Positions 55,276 through 63,356 of a stretch of DNA of 64,000 nucleotides are shown here, one piece after another. A program made the position numbers and the translations under genes. Under the pieces are notes generated by a model. The model did not search any database, was not told the DNA's origin, and worked only from the letters and a program-made list of their open reading frames with translations. The stretch's first letter is position 1. The number at the start of each line of letters is the position of its first letter. The DNA comes from Xanthobacteraceae bacterium. Its GTDB lineage: Bacteria > Pseudomonadota > Alphaproteobacteria > Rhizobiales > Xanthobacteraceae. The DNA is taken from NCBI GenBank assembly GCA_024508855.1, contig JANINJ010000003.1:1-64000 (forward strand), given 5' to 3'.

Positions 55276-56897
55276 GTCGCAGCGGCAAAAGAATCTGCCC
55301 TCGCCATCGCCCACGCATCGCGAAACCGTTCGTCCTGTGTGCCGGAGATCAATTCGCCGGGCTTGAGCTCCGGATACAATCGCGCGAACGACTTGACCTC
55401 GGTGTTGGATACGCGCTGGGAAAAATGCACCGGCCGAATGTCTTGCGGATGCTCGAGTCCTGCGGCCGCGATCAGTTCGGTCAACGCGTGGAGCGTCGCG
55501 TGATGATAGTTGAAGACACGCTCCAGCTTGTGCGGCACCACCAGTGCGCGACTGCGCGTCGGATCCTGCGTCGTCACCCCCGTAGGGCAGCGGTCGGTGT
55601 GACAGCTTAGCGACTGGATGCACCCCAGCGAGAACATGAACCCGCGCGCCGAATTGCACCAATCGGCGCCCAATGCCATGGCCCGCGCCATGTCGAAGGC
55701 GGTTGCGATCTTGCCGGATGCGCCGATGCGGATGCGATCACGGGCATTGATGCCGATCAGGGCATTGTGCGCGAAGTTGACGCCTTCCCGCATCGGCATG
55801 CCGAGATGGTCCATGAACTCCAGCGGAGCGGCGCCGGTGCCGCCTTCGTTGCCGTCGATGACGATGAAATCCGGATAGATGCCGGTTTCGAGCATCGCCT
55901 TGCAGATCGCCAGAAACTCCCAGCGATGGCCGATGCACAGCTTGAAGCCGGCGGGCTTGCCGCCCGACAGGCGGCGCATTTCGGCGATGAATTGCATCAT
56001 CTGTATGGGTGTCGAAAACGCCTTGTGGCCGGGCGGCGAGATGCAATCCTCGCCCATGCCGACGCCCCTGATTTCCGAAATCTCCGGCGACACTTTCGCC
56101 GCCGGCAGCACGCCGCCATGACCCGGCTTGGCGCCCTGGCTGACTTTCAGTTCAACCATCTTGATCTGATCGCCGGACGCGACCTTGGCGAACTCCTGCG
56201 GATTGAAGGAGCCATCGTGATTGCGGCAACCAAAATATCCCGACCCGATCTCCCAGATCAGATCACCGCCATTTTCGCGATGATAGGGGCTGACACCGCC
56301 CTCGCCGGTATCGTGCGCGAAGCCGCCCTTCTTGGCGCCCGCGTTCAACGCGCGAACGGCATTCGGGCTGAGGGCACCAAAACTCATCGCGGAGATATTG
56401 AAGACGGACGCCGAGTAAGGTTTCGTGCATTCGGGGCCGCCGATGGTGATGCGAAACTTCTCGGTCGCGTGCGGCTTCGGCGCGACGGAATGATGCATCC
56501 ATTCGTAGCCTTCGCTATAGACGTTCTCTTGCGTGCCGAAAGGCCTTTTGTCGAGCACCATCTTGGCGCGCTGATAGACCACCGCGCGCGTGTCGCGGCT
56601 GAACGGCATGCCGTCCTTTTCGCTCTCGAAAAAATACTGCCGCATCTCCGGCCGGATTTCCTCGAGCAGAAACCGCAGATGCGCCGAGATCGGATAGTTG
56701 CGCAGGACGGCGTGATCGCTCTGCAGCAGATCGCGTATCCCGAGCAAGGTCAGCCCGCCGAAAATCAGGATCGGGATGACGACCAGATGCAGGATCTTGT
56801 GATCGGTGAGGCCGAGACCGAGCAACAGGACGGTGACGACGCTGCAGATCGTGAGGACGATGAAGCGCGGTGAAAACGGAAGCATCAAGGTTTCCAT
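55272..56897 (-). CDS. FMN-binding glutamate synthase family protein
   Basis: A 541-residue protein with two N-terminal membrane segments (IVLTICSVVTVLLLGLGL; ILHLVVIPILIFGGLTLLG), then the FMN/Fe-S central domain of GltB. It keeps SAMSFGALSPNAVRALN, GEGGVSPYH and the 3Fe-4S cysteine set in CIQSLSCHTDRCPTGV. No glutaminase domain is present, so it is an orphan, ferredoxin-type synthase domain whose substrate is not known. ATG 56897 follows GGGGGGA. The gene for ferredoxin-NADP reductase lies upstream on the same strand but is separated by a terminator. Confidence 0.9.
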   Translation of the reverse strand: METLMLPFSPRFIVLTICSVVTVLLLGLGLTDHKILHLVVIPILIFGGLTLLGIRDLLQSDHAVLRNYPISAHLRFLLEEIRPEMRQYFFESEKDGMPFSRDTRAVVYQRAKMVLDKRPFGTQENVYSEGYEWMHHSVAPKPHATEKFRITIGGPECTKPYSASVFNISAMSFGALSPNAVRALNAGAKKGGFAHDTGEGGVSPYHRENGGDLIWEIGSGYFGCRNHDGSFNPQEFAKVASGDQIKMVELKVSQGAKPGHGGVLPAAKVSPEISEIRGVGMGEDCISPPGHKAFSTPIQMMQFIAEMRRLSGGKPAGFKLCIGHRWEFLAICKAMLETGIYPDFIVIDGNEGGTGAAPLEFMDHLGMPMREGVNFAHNALIGINARDRIRIGASGKIATAFDMARAMALGADWCNSARGFMFSLGCIQSLSCHTDRCPTGVTTQDPTRSRALVVPHKLERVFNYHHATLHALTELIAAAGLEHPQDIRPVHFSQRVSNTEVKSFARLYPELKPGELISGTQDERFRDAWAMARADSFAAAT

Positions 56898-57070
56898 GGA
56901 TCCCCCCGGAAATTACGGCTTTCAAAATCACTTTCGATCACCGGCCGCAGACCGACGGTCTGCGCATAGTCTCGTATCGCAGTTCAATACACCTATTCTA
57001 ACATCCGCTTGACAGAAAAGGGCCGCATTGCCGCTTTGGGTGGGCCTGATGCTGAAAATCAGCCCCAAAA

Positions 57071-57104
57071 GCAAAAAGGACCATGCGGGTCACGCACGGT
57101 CCTT
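57071..57104 (-). terminator. Terminator of the ferredoxin-NADP reductase gene
   Basis: Read on the minus strand, AAGGACC-G-TGCG pairs with CGCA-T-GGTCCTT around a five-base loop, followed by a run of T (TTTTTGC). This is a good intrinsic terminator 28 bases after the fpr stop codon. Confidence 0.8.
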
Positions 57105-57131
57105 CCGGCAGACTAAACGACGGTGTCGCGG

Positions 57132-57905
57132 TCAGCGCTCGACGAAGGCCTTTTCAATGACGAAATGGCCCGGCTCGCTGTGATTCCCCTCTTCGAAACC
57201 GCGCGCATTGAGCATATCGCGCAGTTCTTCCAGCATTCCGGGACTTCCGCACATCATGATCCGATCGGTCTCGATATCGAGCGGCGGCAGCCCGACGTCG
57301 TCGAACAACTGGCTGGACGAGATCAGGTCGGTGATGCGGCCACGGTTGCGGAACGGCTCGCGCGTCACCGTGGGGTAATATACCAGCTTGTCGCGCAGCA
57401 ATTCGCCGAACAGCTCGTCCTCGGTCAGCCGCGCTACCAGTTGCTCGCCATAGGCCAGTTCGGACACCTGCCGGCAGCCATGCACCAGCACGATGGTCTC
57501 GAAGCGCTCATAGACCTCGGGATCCTTGATGAGGCTGGCGAACGGCGCAAGCCCGGTCCCGGTCGACAGCAGCAGCAGCCGCTTGCCGGGGATCAGGTTA
57601 TCGGTGATCAGCGTTCCTGTAGCCTTGCGGCCGACCAGAATGGTGTCGCCTTCCTTGATCTGCTGCAGCCGCGAGGTGAGCGGACCATCGGCGACCTTGA
57701 TGCTGAAGAATTCGAGCGATTCCTCGTGATTGGCGCTCGCCATGCTGTAGGCCCGCAATAGCGGCCGGCCGTCGACCTCCAGGCCGATCATCGCGAACTG
57801 GCCGTTGAGAAATCGAAAGCCTGAATTTCGGGTGGCGGTGAAGCTGAAAAGCGTATCGGTCCAATGACGAACGGAAAGAACCTTCTCCCGGTGGAACGCA
57901 CTCAT
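57132..57905 (-). CDS. fpr: Ferredoxin--NADP+ reductase
   Basis: A 257-residue FAD enzyme of the bacterial class I subgroup. The FAD motif is RAYSMASANH, the NADP loop GTGLAPFASLIKD, then GSPGMLEELRDML, and the C-terminus ends FVIEKAFVER, which stacks near the flavin. It moves electrons between NADPH and ferredoxin or flavodoxin and is often induced in oxidative stress. Length is normal. It is monocistronic, closed by the terminator at 57071. Confidence 0.94.
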   Translation of the reverse strand: MSAFHREKVLSVRHWTDTLFSFTATRNSGFRFLNGQFAMIGLEVDGRPLLRAYSMASANHEESLEFFSIKVADGPLTSRLQQIKEGDTILVGRKATGTLITDNLIPGKRLLLLSTGTGLAPFASLIKDPEVYERFETIVLVHGCRQVSELAYGEQLVARLTEDELFGELLRDKLVYYPTVTREPFRNRGRITDLISSSQLFDDVGLPPLDIETDRIMMCGSPGMLEELRDMLNARGFEEGNHSEPGHFVIEKAFVER

Positions 57906-58128
57906 CTGTCTCGTTTTCCTGATAAACTTTCTGTGAAAAATTCCCGGACGCTGTCGCGCGCCAACGAAGCTGGCGACGCCGAGACCGCTATCGGCGGCAG
58001 CGGTCTGGCGGCTAATTGCGGAATGAAAATGGCGATGCCGGCGACAATGGCCAAGAGCTATCTGGTTCTATTCTAAAGCAATTTTCTTTCTGAAATAGCG
58101 CCGCTGCTGCGCTTAAATTGCGGGCCGT

Positions 58129-58752
58129 TCAGGCACCGCGGCCTAGCTGATCCACAAACACGATCTCCTCTCCGGCCGCAGATTCCACGAGTCGTGGAGG
58201 GGCCGGCATGTCCGGGTCAACGACCACGGCCCAATGCAGCGGGACTTTTGGCAGATCTCGGAAAAGGCCGTGAATGAGGAAACGACCCTCGGTGCTCCAG
58301 GCATGCAACGCGGCGACAACGAAATCCACGTCAGCGGCGCCGCGGCCATAGGGCAGGAAAAGCTGCTCCACCGTCACGGGACGTCCGTCGCGATCGGCCA
58401 GCGGCAGGATGGAATAGACTGGAAGCCCATTGGCGACACAGCCATCCCAGATCGGCTGCGCCGCTTTCGCCATAGCGGGATCCAGACATTCATGGAGAAA
58501 CCGCGAGGTCATGCTGTGGCCGTAGATTTGCTCGACCCGCTCGCCAGCCGACCGGCACCGATAGCGTGGCTTGTCGTCCCGATACACGACCTCGCTGATG
58601 AGAAGTTCGGTGGCATCCCCGGAACGTTCGTCGGGAATGAAATCCGCGAACTTTGGCAATTCGCCGCTGCCCCGAGAACGGTGCCAATCCCGAATCAGAC
58701 TGACGTGACGGATCGACCGCACAGTGCTGACGTGGGCGCGTTGAAATTGCAT
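58129..58752 (-). CDS. PAS domain protein (PAS_5 type)
   Basis: A 207-residue cytoplasmic protein matching the alphaproteobacterial PAS_5 family. It has an N-terminal SIRHVSLIRDWHRSRGSGELPKFADFIP-type segment, a PAS-like beta core (RYRCRSAGERVEQIYGHSMTSRFLHECL) and a C-terminal strand pair (PVYSILPLADRDGRPVTVEQLFLPYG). There is no kinase, GGDEF or HTH domain, so it is a stand-alone sensor of unknown output. It is divergent from the ATP-grasp gene with 204 bases between. Confidence 0.75.
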   Translation of the reverse strand: MQFQRAHVSTVRSIRHVSLIRDWHRSRGSGELPKFADFIPDERSGDATELLISEVVYRDDKPRYRCRSAGERVEQIYGHSMTSRFLHECLDPAMAKAAQPIWDGCVANGLPVYSILPLADRDGRPVTVEQLFLPYGRGAADVDFVVAALHAWSTEGRFLIHGLFRDLPKVPLHWAVVVDPDMPAPPRLVESAAGEEIVFVDQLGRGA

Positions 58753-58956
58753 TGGAACTATTGATCCTGGGCGCGGTGCAGCCGGGAAAACCGAAAAGCA
58801 AAAACGGCAGACAGGTTATTGGACGGCGTCTGATTCGCAATCGTTGTCACACTAACATGAAATCCGAACACGCGCGGCAGGCGCAGGACGGTTGACGGCT
58901 TTCGGCCCGCCACCGCCTCCTGTATAGCGAGATATCGTCAGCTACCTTGGAGTTTC

Positions 58957-59967
58957 ATGCGAAACCTTCGGATGCTTCGCAAACGAAAGCCAAGCTTCTA
59001 TCCCGATCAATCCATCTATGCGGAATATGCCTGCTCCGAGTTCGGGCTTGCATTCGAAGAACTGGATGGCGGAACGGGGCTTGTTTTCCGCATCTCGTCT
59101 GCAACCGCGAGCCATTGCTTCGGCGGCGGCCGCTGCTCGTTCTTTCCGCAAAATACCGCGACGGCGGCGACGCTGGCGGCCGACAAATATTTCACCAATC
59201 GCATTCTCGAACGGGCCGGCATCCCGAGCCTCGGCGGAGAATATTTTTTCCTGCACCAGCGCCATCGGGCCCATCGCGCACCGGGGCACGAGCGAGACGA
59301 CGCCTTCGCCTATTTCGACAAACTGAACGGCATCGCTTTCGCCAAGCCCCTGAACGGATCGCGCGGCGACTTCGCGCAACCGGTGCAGGACGCGGCCGCG
59401 CTGGCAAGCTACCTCGATGCCGTTACGGTGTTCTACGATTCCGTTCTGATCCAGCCGCTGGTCGTCGGCAACGAATATCGGATATTTCTCCTTGATGACC
59501 ATGTCGTCTACACCGCCAGTAAATCGCCACCCTTTGTCGAGGGCGATGGCATCCACCCGATCCGCGATCTGCTGGACACGCGCAATGCATCCCTGCAATC
59601 GAACGGCCTTTCACCGGTCGTATCGCAAGATCACCTGACCGAGCAGCTTGATGAGGTCCTCCCTGCAGGCGAACGGCGCGAACTACCGGGACGTATGAAT
59701 CGCAGCGCCGGGGGCACGATGACGTTCGGTACTCCGCCCGACGAACAGGCCGCATTTGCCCTGGCACGCCGCGCAGTGCGTGCGCTGAGCCTGCGTGCTG
59801 CCGCCGTGGACATCTTCACCGATATCGGCGATGACCCCAACGCTATGCGGGTCATCGAAATCAACGCCAACCCATCGATCCGGTTTCTGGAAGACAACGA
59901 CCGTGCCGATCTGATCCTGCAGATCTGGCGCCACACCCTGACTGCCATAGGCCTGTTGCGTGTTTGA
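58957..59967 (+). CDS. ATP-grasp ligase related to the cyanophycin synthetase ATP-grasp domain
   Basis: A 336-residue enzyme. ATP-grasp features in order: ADKYFTNRILERAGIP (76-90), K130 and the glycine loop PLNGSRGDF, EYRIFLLDDHVVY (173-185), VEGDGIHPIRDLL (194-206), NRSAGGT (248-254), and the metal-binding VDIFTD plus EINANP (301-306). The EGDGxHxIRDL and N-x-S-x-GGT pieces point to the CphA/glutathione-synthetase-like group rather than to D-Ala-D-Ala ligases. Such enzymes form amide bonds through an acyl phosphate. The CphA N-terminal domain is missing. ATG 58957 has TTGGAG upstream. It overlaps the next gene, a FolC-like ligase, by eight bases. Substrate unknown. Confidence 0.82.
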   Translation: MRNLRMLRKRKPSFYPDQSIYAEYACSEFGLAFEELDGGTGLVFRISSATASHCFGGGRCSFFPQNTATAATLAADKYFTNRILERAGIPSLGGEYFFLHQRHRAHRAPGHERDDAFAYFDKLNGIAFAKPLNGSRGDFAQPVQDAAALASYLDAVTVFYDSVLIQPLVVGNEYRIFLLDDHVVYTASKSPPFVEGDGIHPIRDLLDTRNASLQSNGLSPVVSQDHLTEQLDEVLPAGERRELPGRMNRSAGGTMTFGTPPDEQAAFALARRAVRALSLRAAAVDIFTDIGDDPNAMRVIEINANPSIRFLEDNDRADLILQIWRHTLTAIGLLRV

Positions 59968-61276
59968 CCTGCCGAAATACGGGAACGGCGTTTGCCTCGC
60001 GCGTCTCGCGCGACTGTTCGACGCGCTCGCCATCGATCGCGCGCGGTTGCAACGAAACTCGATCGTGATCACCGGCTCGAACGGTAAAGGCAGCACCGCG
60101 GCATTCTGCGCCAGCATCGGCCGCGCGGCCGGCCTTCGCACCGGACTGTTCACATCACCTCACCTGTATCGTTTCAACGAACGCTTCCAGATCGACGGCA
60201 TGCCGATCGACGACACGCAACTGGCGGCGATGATCGCGCGAATCGAAGCCGCGATCCGGAACGTCTCGGCACAATTGCCCGACGAAAGTTTCGGCGCATT
60301 CGAAGCACAGTTCGCGCTCGCTTGCCTGTACTTCCAGGAAAAGGAATGCGAGTTCGCCATATTCGAAGCCGGCATCGGCGGCCGCTACGATCCGGTTAGG
60401 CTGGTCGGCACGGACATCACCTGCGTCACGTCGGTCGACCTTGAACACGTCGCACTACTGGGCAATTCGCTGGAGCTCATCAGCGCCGACAAGAGCGATG
60501 CATGTACCGCCGGCGGCACCATTATTTATGGCGAGAACTGCAGGAAGCTGCGGCCGCATCTCACCGAATACAATCGCAACCGCAAGGTCACGAGCCTCTT
60601 CGTCCGCGACGACATTGTCATCGAGGGAGAGCGTATCGGCGCCGGCGTGCAGCATTTCGATCTGCGATTCGATGACCATGAATTTCCAGCTCTCGAGATT
60701 CCTCTGGCCGGAGCATTCCAACTCAACAATGCAGCAATCGCGGCCACCCTGTTTTGGCTTTGGGCGCGACGAGCCTCGCCGTCTCAAACGATCCCACTCG
60801 AGACTGCGATCAGGACTGGCCTGATCGATACACGCTGGCCCGGACGTCTCGAATTGATCCGGAACGATCCCCTCACGGTGATCGATGTCGGTCACACGCC
60901 GGACGGCATCACCCAGGCGCTGCAAGCGCTGACACGGGCATATGGCGCAGGTAACTGGATTCTCGTCACCGGCGTCTCGCACGACAAGAAGGCGAGCGAG
61001 ATCGTCGAACTGCTGGCGCCGTCCTTCGACGCCATCATCTGCACCTCCGCGCATCACAAGGGGTCGGATCCGCAGGCCATTGCAGAATCCGCGCGAAAGG
61101 CCAATCCGAAGGCAGCGATTGAGGTGGCGGCAACGATCGAGCGGGCAGTCGCACTCAGCACGACACAAGCCGCGGCGACAAATCGCAAGATATTCGTCGC
61201 CGGCGGATTATTCCTCGCGATCGAATATGCCGCGATCGTCAACGGCAAACGCGCGCAAGACCTGCGGTTTTTCTGA
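59960..61276 (+). CDS. Mur ligase family protein, FolC-like
   Basis: A 438-residue ligase. The P-loop is TGSNGKGST (38-46), followed by TSPHLYRFNERFQIDG (65-80), FEAGIGGRYDP (135-145), SVDLEHVALLG (158-168) with a possible carbamylated Lys178, and VIDVGHTPDG in the C-terminal half. This is the folylpolyglutamate/dihydrofolate synthase pattern. Housekeeping folC usually follows accD in this group, so this is probably a paralogue with another substrate; accD is not here. The GTG start at 59960 overlaps the ATP-grasp gene. I infer a two-step peptide-type ligation by the pair. Confidence 0.85.
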   Translation: MFDLPKYGNGVCLARLARLFDALAIDRARLQRNSIVITGSNGKGSTAAFCASIGRAAGLRTGLFTSPHLYRFNERFQIDGMPIDDTQLAAMIARIEAAIRNVSAQLPDESFGAFEAQFALACLYFQEKECEFAIFEAGIGGRYDPVRLVGTDITCVTSVDLEHVALLGNSLELISADKSDACTAGGTIIYGENCRKLRPHLTEYNRNRKVTSLFVRDDIVIEGERIGAGVQHFDLRFDDHEFPALEIPLAGAFQLNNAAIAATLFWLWARRASPSQTIPLETAIRTGLIDTRWPGRLELIRNDPLTVIDVGHTPDGITQALQALTRAYGAGNWILVTGVSHDKKASEIVELLAPSFDAIICTSAHHKGSDPQAIAESARKANPKAAIEVAATIERAVALSTTQAAATNRKIFVAGGLFLAIEYAAIVNGKRAQDLRFF

Positions 61277-61373
61277 CCGGCGCATCCGGATACCCGCAAT
61301 TACGGCGGCCTTTCGCTTCAGCTAAAATAGCTTTAGCGTTTGCAACCAACGCAAATGGCGAGGAAGCGATATC

Positions 61374-62375
61374 ATGGCAAACAGCACCAACCGTCAGATT
61401 CTGCTGGTCGAAAAGCCGACCGGCAAACTCTCGACCGATCATTTCAAGATGGCGGAAGCGGCCATTCCCGAGCCGAAGGATGGTGAGGTATTGCTGCGCG
61501 TTCGTTATATTTCGCTCGACGCCGCCAATCGCGCGTGGATGCACGGCGCCACCTATCGTTCGGCGGTCGAGGCCAACACCGTGATGGCGGGCGGCGGCAT
61601 TGCCGAAGTCGTGTCGTCCAAGGCGCCGGGCTTCGCCGCCGGCGACATCGTGTTCGGCGACACCGGCTGGCAGGAATATGCCGCGGTGCCGGCAAAGCAT
61701 CTGAGCAAGATGCCACGCATCGAGCCGATGACCCACCTGCTGAGCGTGTATGGCATCGCCGGCCTCACCGCCTATTTCGGCCTGCTCCATGTCGGCCAGC
61801 CGAAGGCCGGCGAGACGGTCGTCGTTTCTGCGGCGGCGGGATCGGTCGGATCGATCGTCGGGCAGATCGCCAAGATCAAGGGCTGCCATGTCGTCGGCAT
61901 TGCCGGCGGCAAGGCGAAGTGCGACTGGCTGAAATCCGACCTCGGCTTCGACGCGACCGTCGATTACAAGGACGGCGCGGCGTTCAAGGCGTTGCGGGCC
62001 GCGGCGCCGAAAGGCATCGACGTCTATTTCGATAATGTCGGCGGCGATATCCTGGAAGCCTGTATCGCGCAGATGAACCTGCGCGGGCGCATTGCCTGTT
62101 GCGGTGCAATCTCGCAATACGACGGCGTGCCTTCAGCAACCGGACCGCGTGGCGTGCCCGGCCTGATCGTCGTCAAGCGGTTGATCATGCAAGGCTTCAT
62201 CGTGATGGACTACATGGATCAACGCGACCAGGCATTGAAGGACCTGCAGTCGTGGGTCGCCGCCGGCAAGCTGAAGGTCCAGGAAGATGTTATCGCGGGG
62301 TTGGAAAACACCCCGCAGGCGCTGATCGGACTTCTCGCCGGCGAAAATCGCGGCAAGCGCATGATCAAGCTCTAG
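61374..62375 (+). CDS. NADP-dependent oxidoreductase, MDR family (CurA/2-alkenal reductase-like)
   Basis: A 333-residue zinc-free medium-chain reductase. The nucleotide loop VVSAAAGSVGSIVGQIAKIKGC (near 145-165) and GIAGLTAYFGLLHVGQPKAGETV are typical of the leukotriene B4 12-hydroxydehydrogenase / CurA / YncB group, which reduces the double bond of enones and alkenals with NADPH. No zinc ligands are seen. ATG 61374 starts the frame. The stop codon lies in the outer arm of a palindromic repeat (62372-62448). Confidence 0.92.
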   Translation: MANSTNRQILLVEKPTGKLSTDHFKMAEAAIPEPKDGEVLLRVRYISLDAANRAWMHGATYRSAVEANTVMAGGGIAEVVSSKAPGFAAGDIVFGDTGWQEYAAVPAKHLSKMPRIEPMTHLLSVYGIAGLTAYFGLLHVGQPKAGETVVVSAAAGSVGSIVGQIAKIKGCHVVGIAGGKAKCDWLKSDLGFDATVDYKDGAAFKALRAAAPKGIDVYFDNVGGDILEACIAQMNLRGRIACCGAISQYDGVPSATGPRGVPGLIVVKRLIMQGFIVMDYMDQRDQALKDLQSWVAAGKLKVQEDVIAGLENTPQALIGLLAGENRGKRMIKL

Positions 62376-62448
62376 TGCCCTGAATCCGAAGTTTGCTACC
62401 ATTGCGGCATCGTTTGATGCGAACTTCGGATTCAAAAAGGGGTGCTAG
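62372..62448. repeat. Palindromic repeat element, copy A
   Basis: A 77-base element bounded by CTAGTGCC and GGTGCTAG. Its main arms are a perfect 13-base inverted repeat, TGAATCCGAAGTT (62381-62393) and AACTTCGGATTCA (62422-62434). The left end overlaps the stop codon of the oxidoreductase gene. Related in layout and in the GAAGTT...GCT core to the element at 62462. Probably a REP- or MITE-like dispersed repeat. Confidence 0.7.
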
Positions 62449-62461
62449 CAACTTTATGATT

Positions 62462-62539
62462 CTAGTGTGGTTTAGGTTCAGAAGTTCGCTTGAAGGACTC
62501 GCGGAAACAATGAAGCGAACATCTGAACCACCACACTAG
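62462..62539. repeat. Palindromic repeat element, copy B
   Basis: A 78-base element starting CTAGTGTGGT (62462) and ending ACCACACTAG (62539). The arms continue as GGTTCAGA / TCTGAACC and GTTCGCTT / AAGCGAAC, giving 26 paired bases with a three-base bulge, one mismatch and a loop of about 21 bases. Shares CTAG ends and a GAAGTT(C/T)GCT core with copy A. Confidence 0.75.
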
Positions 62540-62567
62540 GCCGAAACATCGCCGTTTTCCACACACA

Positions 62568-62600
62568 AGAATGCCAACCACGGATCGTTGCCGGCATTCT
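62568..62600. repeat. Inverted repeat AGAATGCC...GGCATTCT
   Basis: Perfect 8-base arms (62568-62575, 62593-62600) with a further AAC/GTT pairing inside. It lies 124 bases before maiA. It may be a leftover terminator-like hairpin or an operator. Confidence 0.4.
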
Positions 62601-62648
62601 GTTGCTGCGCGAAAAATCAGATCGTCGCCGATGGCGGACGATGATTTA

Positions 62649-62677
62649 TTGACGGCATACTGACAGAATGCATACTG
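62649..62677 (+). promoter_or_regulatory. Probable sigma-70 promoter of maiA with GCATACTG direct repeat
   Basis: TTGACG (62649-62654), a 16-base spacer and CATACT (62671-62676) match the -35/-10 consensus at 5/6 and 4/6. GCATACTG is repeated at 62655 and 62670, so one copy spans the spacer start and the other the -10 box. A regulator site is plausible, for example for the MarR protein encoded downstream. Confidence 0.4.
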
Positions 62678-62723
62678 CCAATATCGGCGTTCAAGTATCG
62701 TATCATCGGGGAGGAGCCGCACC

Positions 62724-63356
62724 GTGGATCTTCACGGCTATTATCGTAGCAGCGCATCCTGGCGCGTGCGCATCGCGCTGAACCTCAAGGGCCTGCCGGC
62801 CATGCATCTGTCGCACCATCTGCGCAAGGGAGAACAGCACGATCCGGCTTATCTCCGGCTGAATCCGCAAGGCCTGGTGCCGACGCTGTCGCTGGACAAC
62901 GGACCTCCCCTGACGCAATCGCTCGCCATTATCGAATGGCTCGATGAAACTCACCCGACGCCTCCTCTGCTGCCGACCGATCCGCTGCGCCGCGCGCGCA
63001 TCCGCGCCTTCGCACAGGTGATCGCGTGCGATACGCATCCGGTGCAGAATCTCAAGGTGCTGGCGCGATTGCGCCAACTCGGATTGCCGGAAGACACCGT
63101 GACCGCGTGGGCGGCATGGGCCAATACGGAAGGGCTCGGTGCCTGCGAGATTCTCGTCGCCAACGAACAAGGGCCATTCTGCTTCGGCAGCGAACCCAGC
63201 CTCGCCGACATTTGTCTGATCCCGCAACTTTTCAATGCGCGGCGCTTCGGCGTCGACGTCAGCGCCTATCCGCGCCTGCTTCAGGCGGAAGCCGCAACAA
63301 AGACGATACCGGCATTCCAGGATGCCACGCCGGACCGACAGCACGATGCCGAGTAA
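62724..63356 (+). CDS. maiA: Maleylacetoacetate isomerase (zeta-class GST)
   Basis: A 210-residue enzyme that isomerises maleylacetoacetate (or maleylpyruvate) to the fumaryl form using glutathione, in tyrosine/homogentisate or gentisate breakdown. The N-terminal zeta-class motif is YYRSSASWRVRIALNLKGLP, with NPQGLVPTL and LTQSLAIIEWLDE following. The catalytic Cys of the mammalian SSCS motif is Ala here, as in many bacterial members. The start is GTG 62724 after GGGGAGGAG. It overlaps a MarR gene. Homogentisate dioxygenase and fumarylacetoacetase genes are not in the window. Confidence 0.85.
   Translation: MDLHGYYRSSASWRVRIALNLKGLPAMHLSHHLRKGEQHDPAYLRLNPQGLVPTLSLDNGPPLTQSLAIIEWLDETHPTPPLLPTDPLRRARIRAFAQVIACDTHPVQNLKVLARLRQLGLPEDTVTAWAAWANTEGLGACEILVANEQGPFCFGSEPSLADICLIPQLFNARRFGVDVSAYPRLLQAEAATKTIPAFQDATPDRQHDAE

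Larger units (their letters stand above)
62376..62723. other. Gene-free region with palindromes and maiA promoter
   Basis: About 348 bases without a gene. It holds the bulk of two related palindromic repeats, a third inverted repeat (62568-62600), and a probable sigma-70 promoter with a direct repeat at its -10 region before maiA. Confidence 0.7.
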
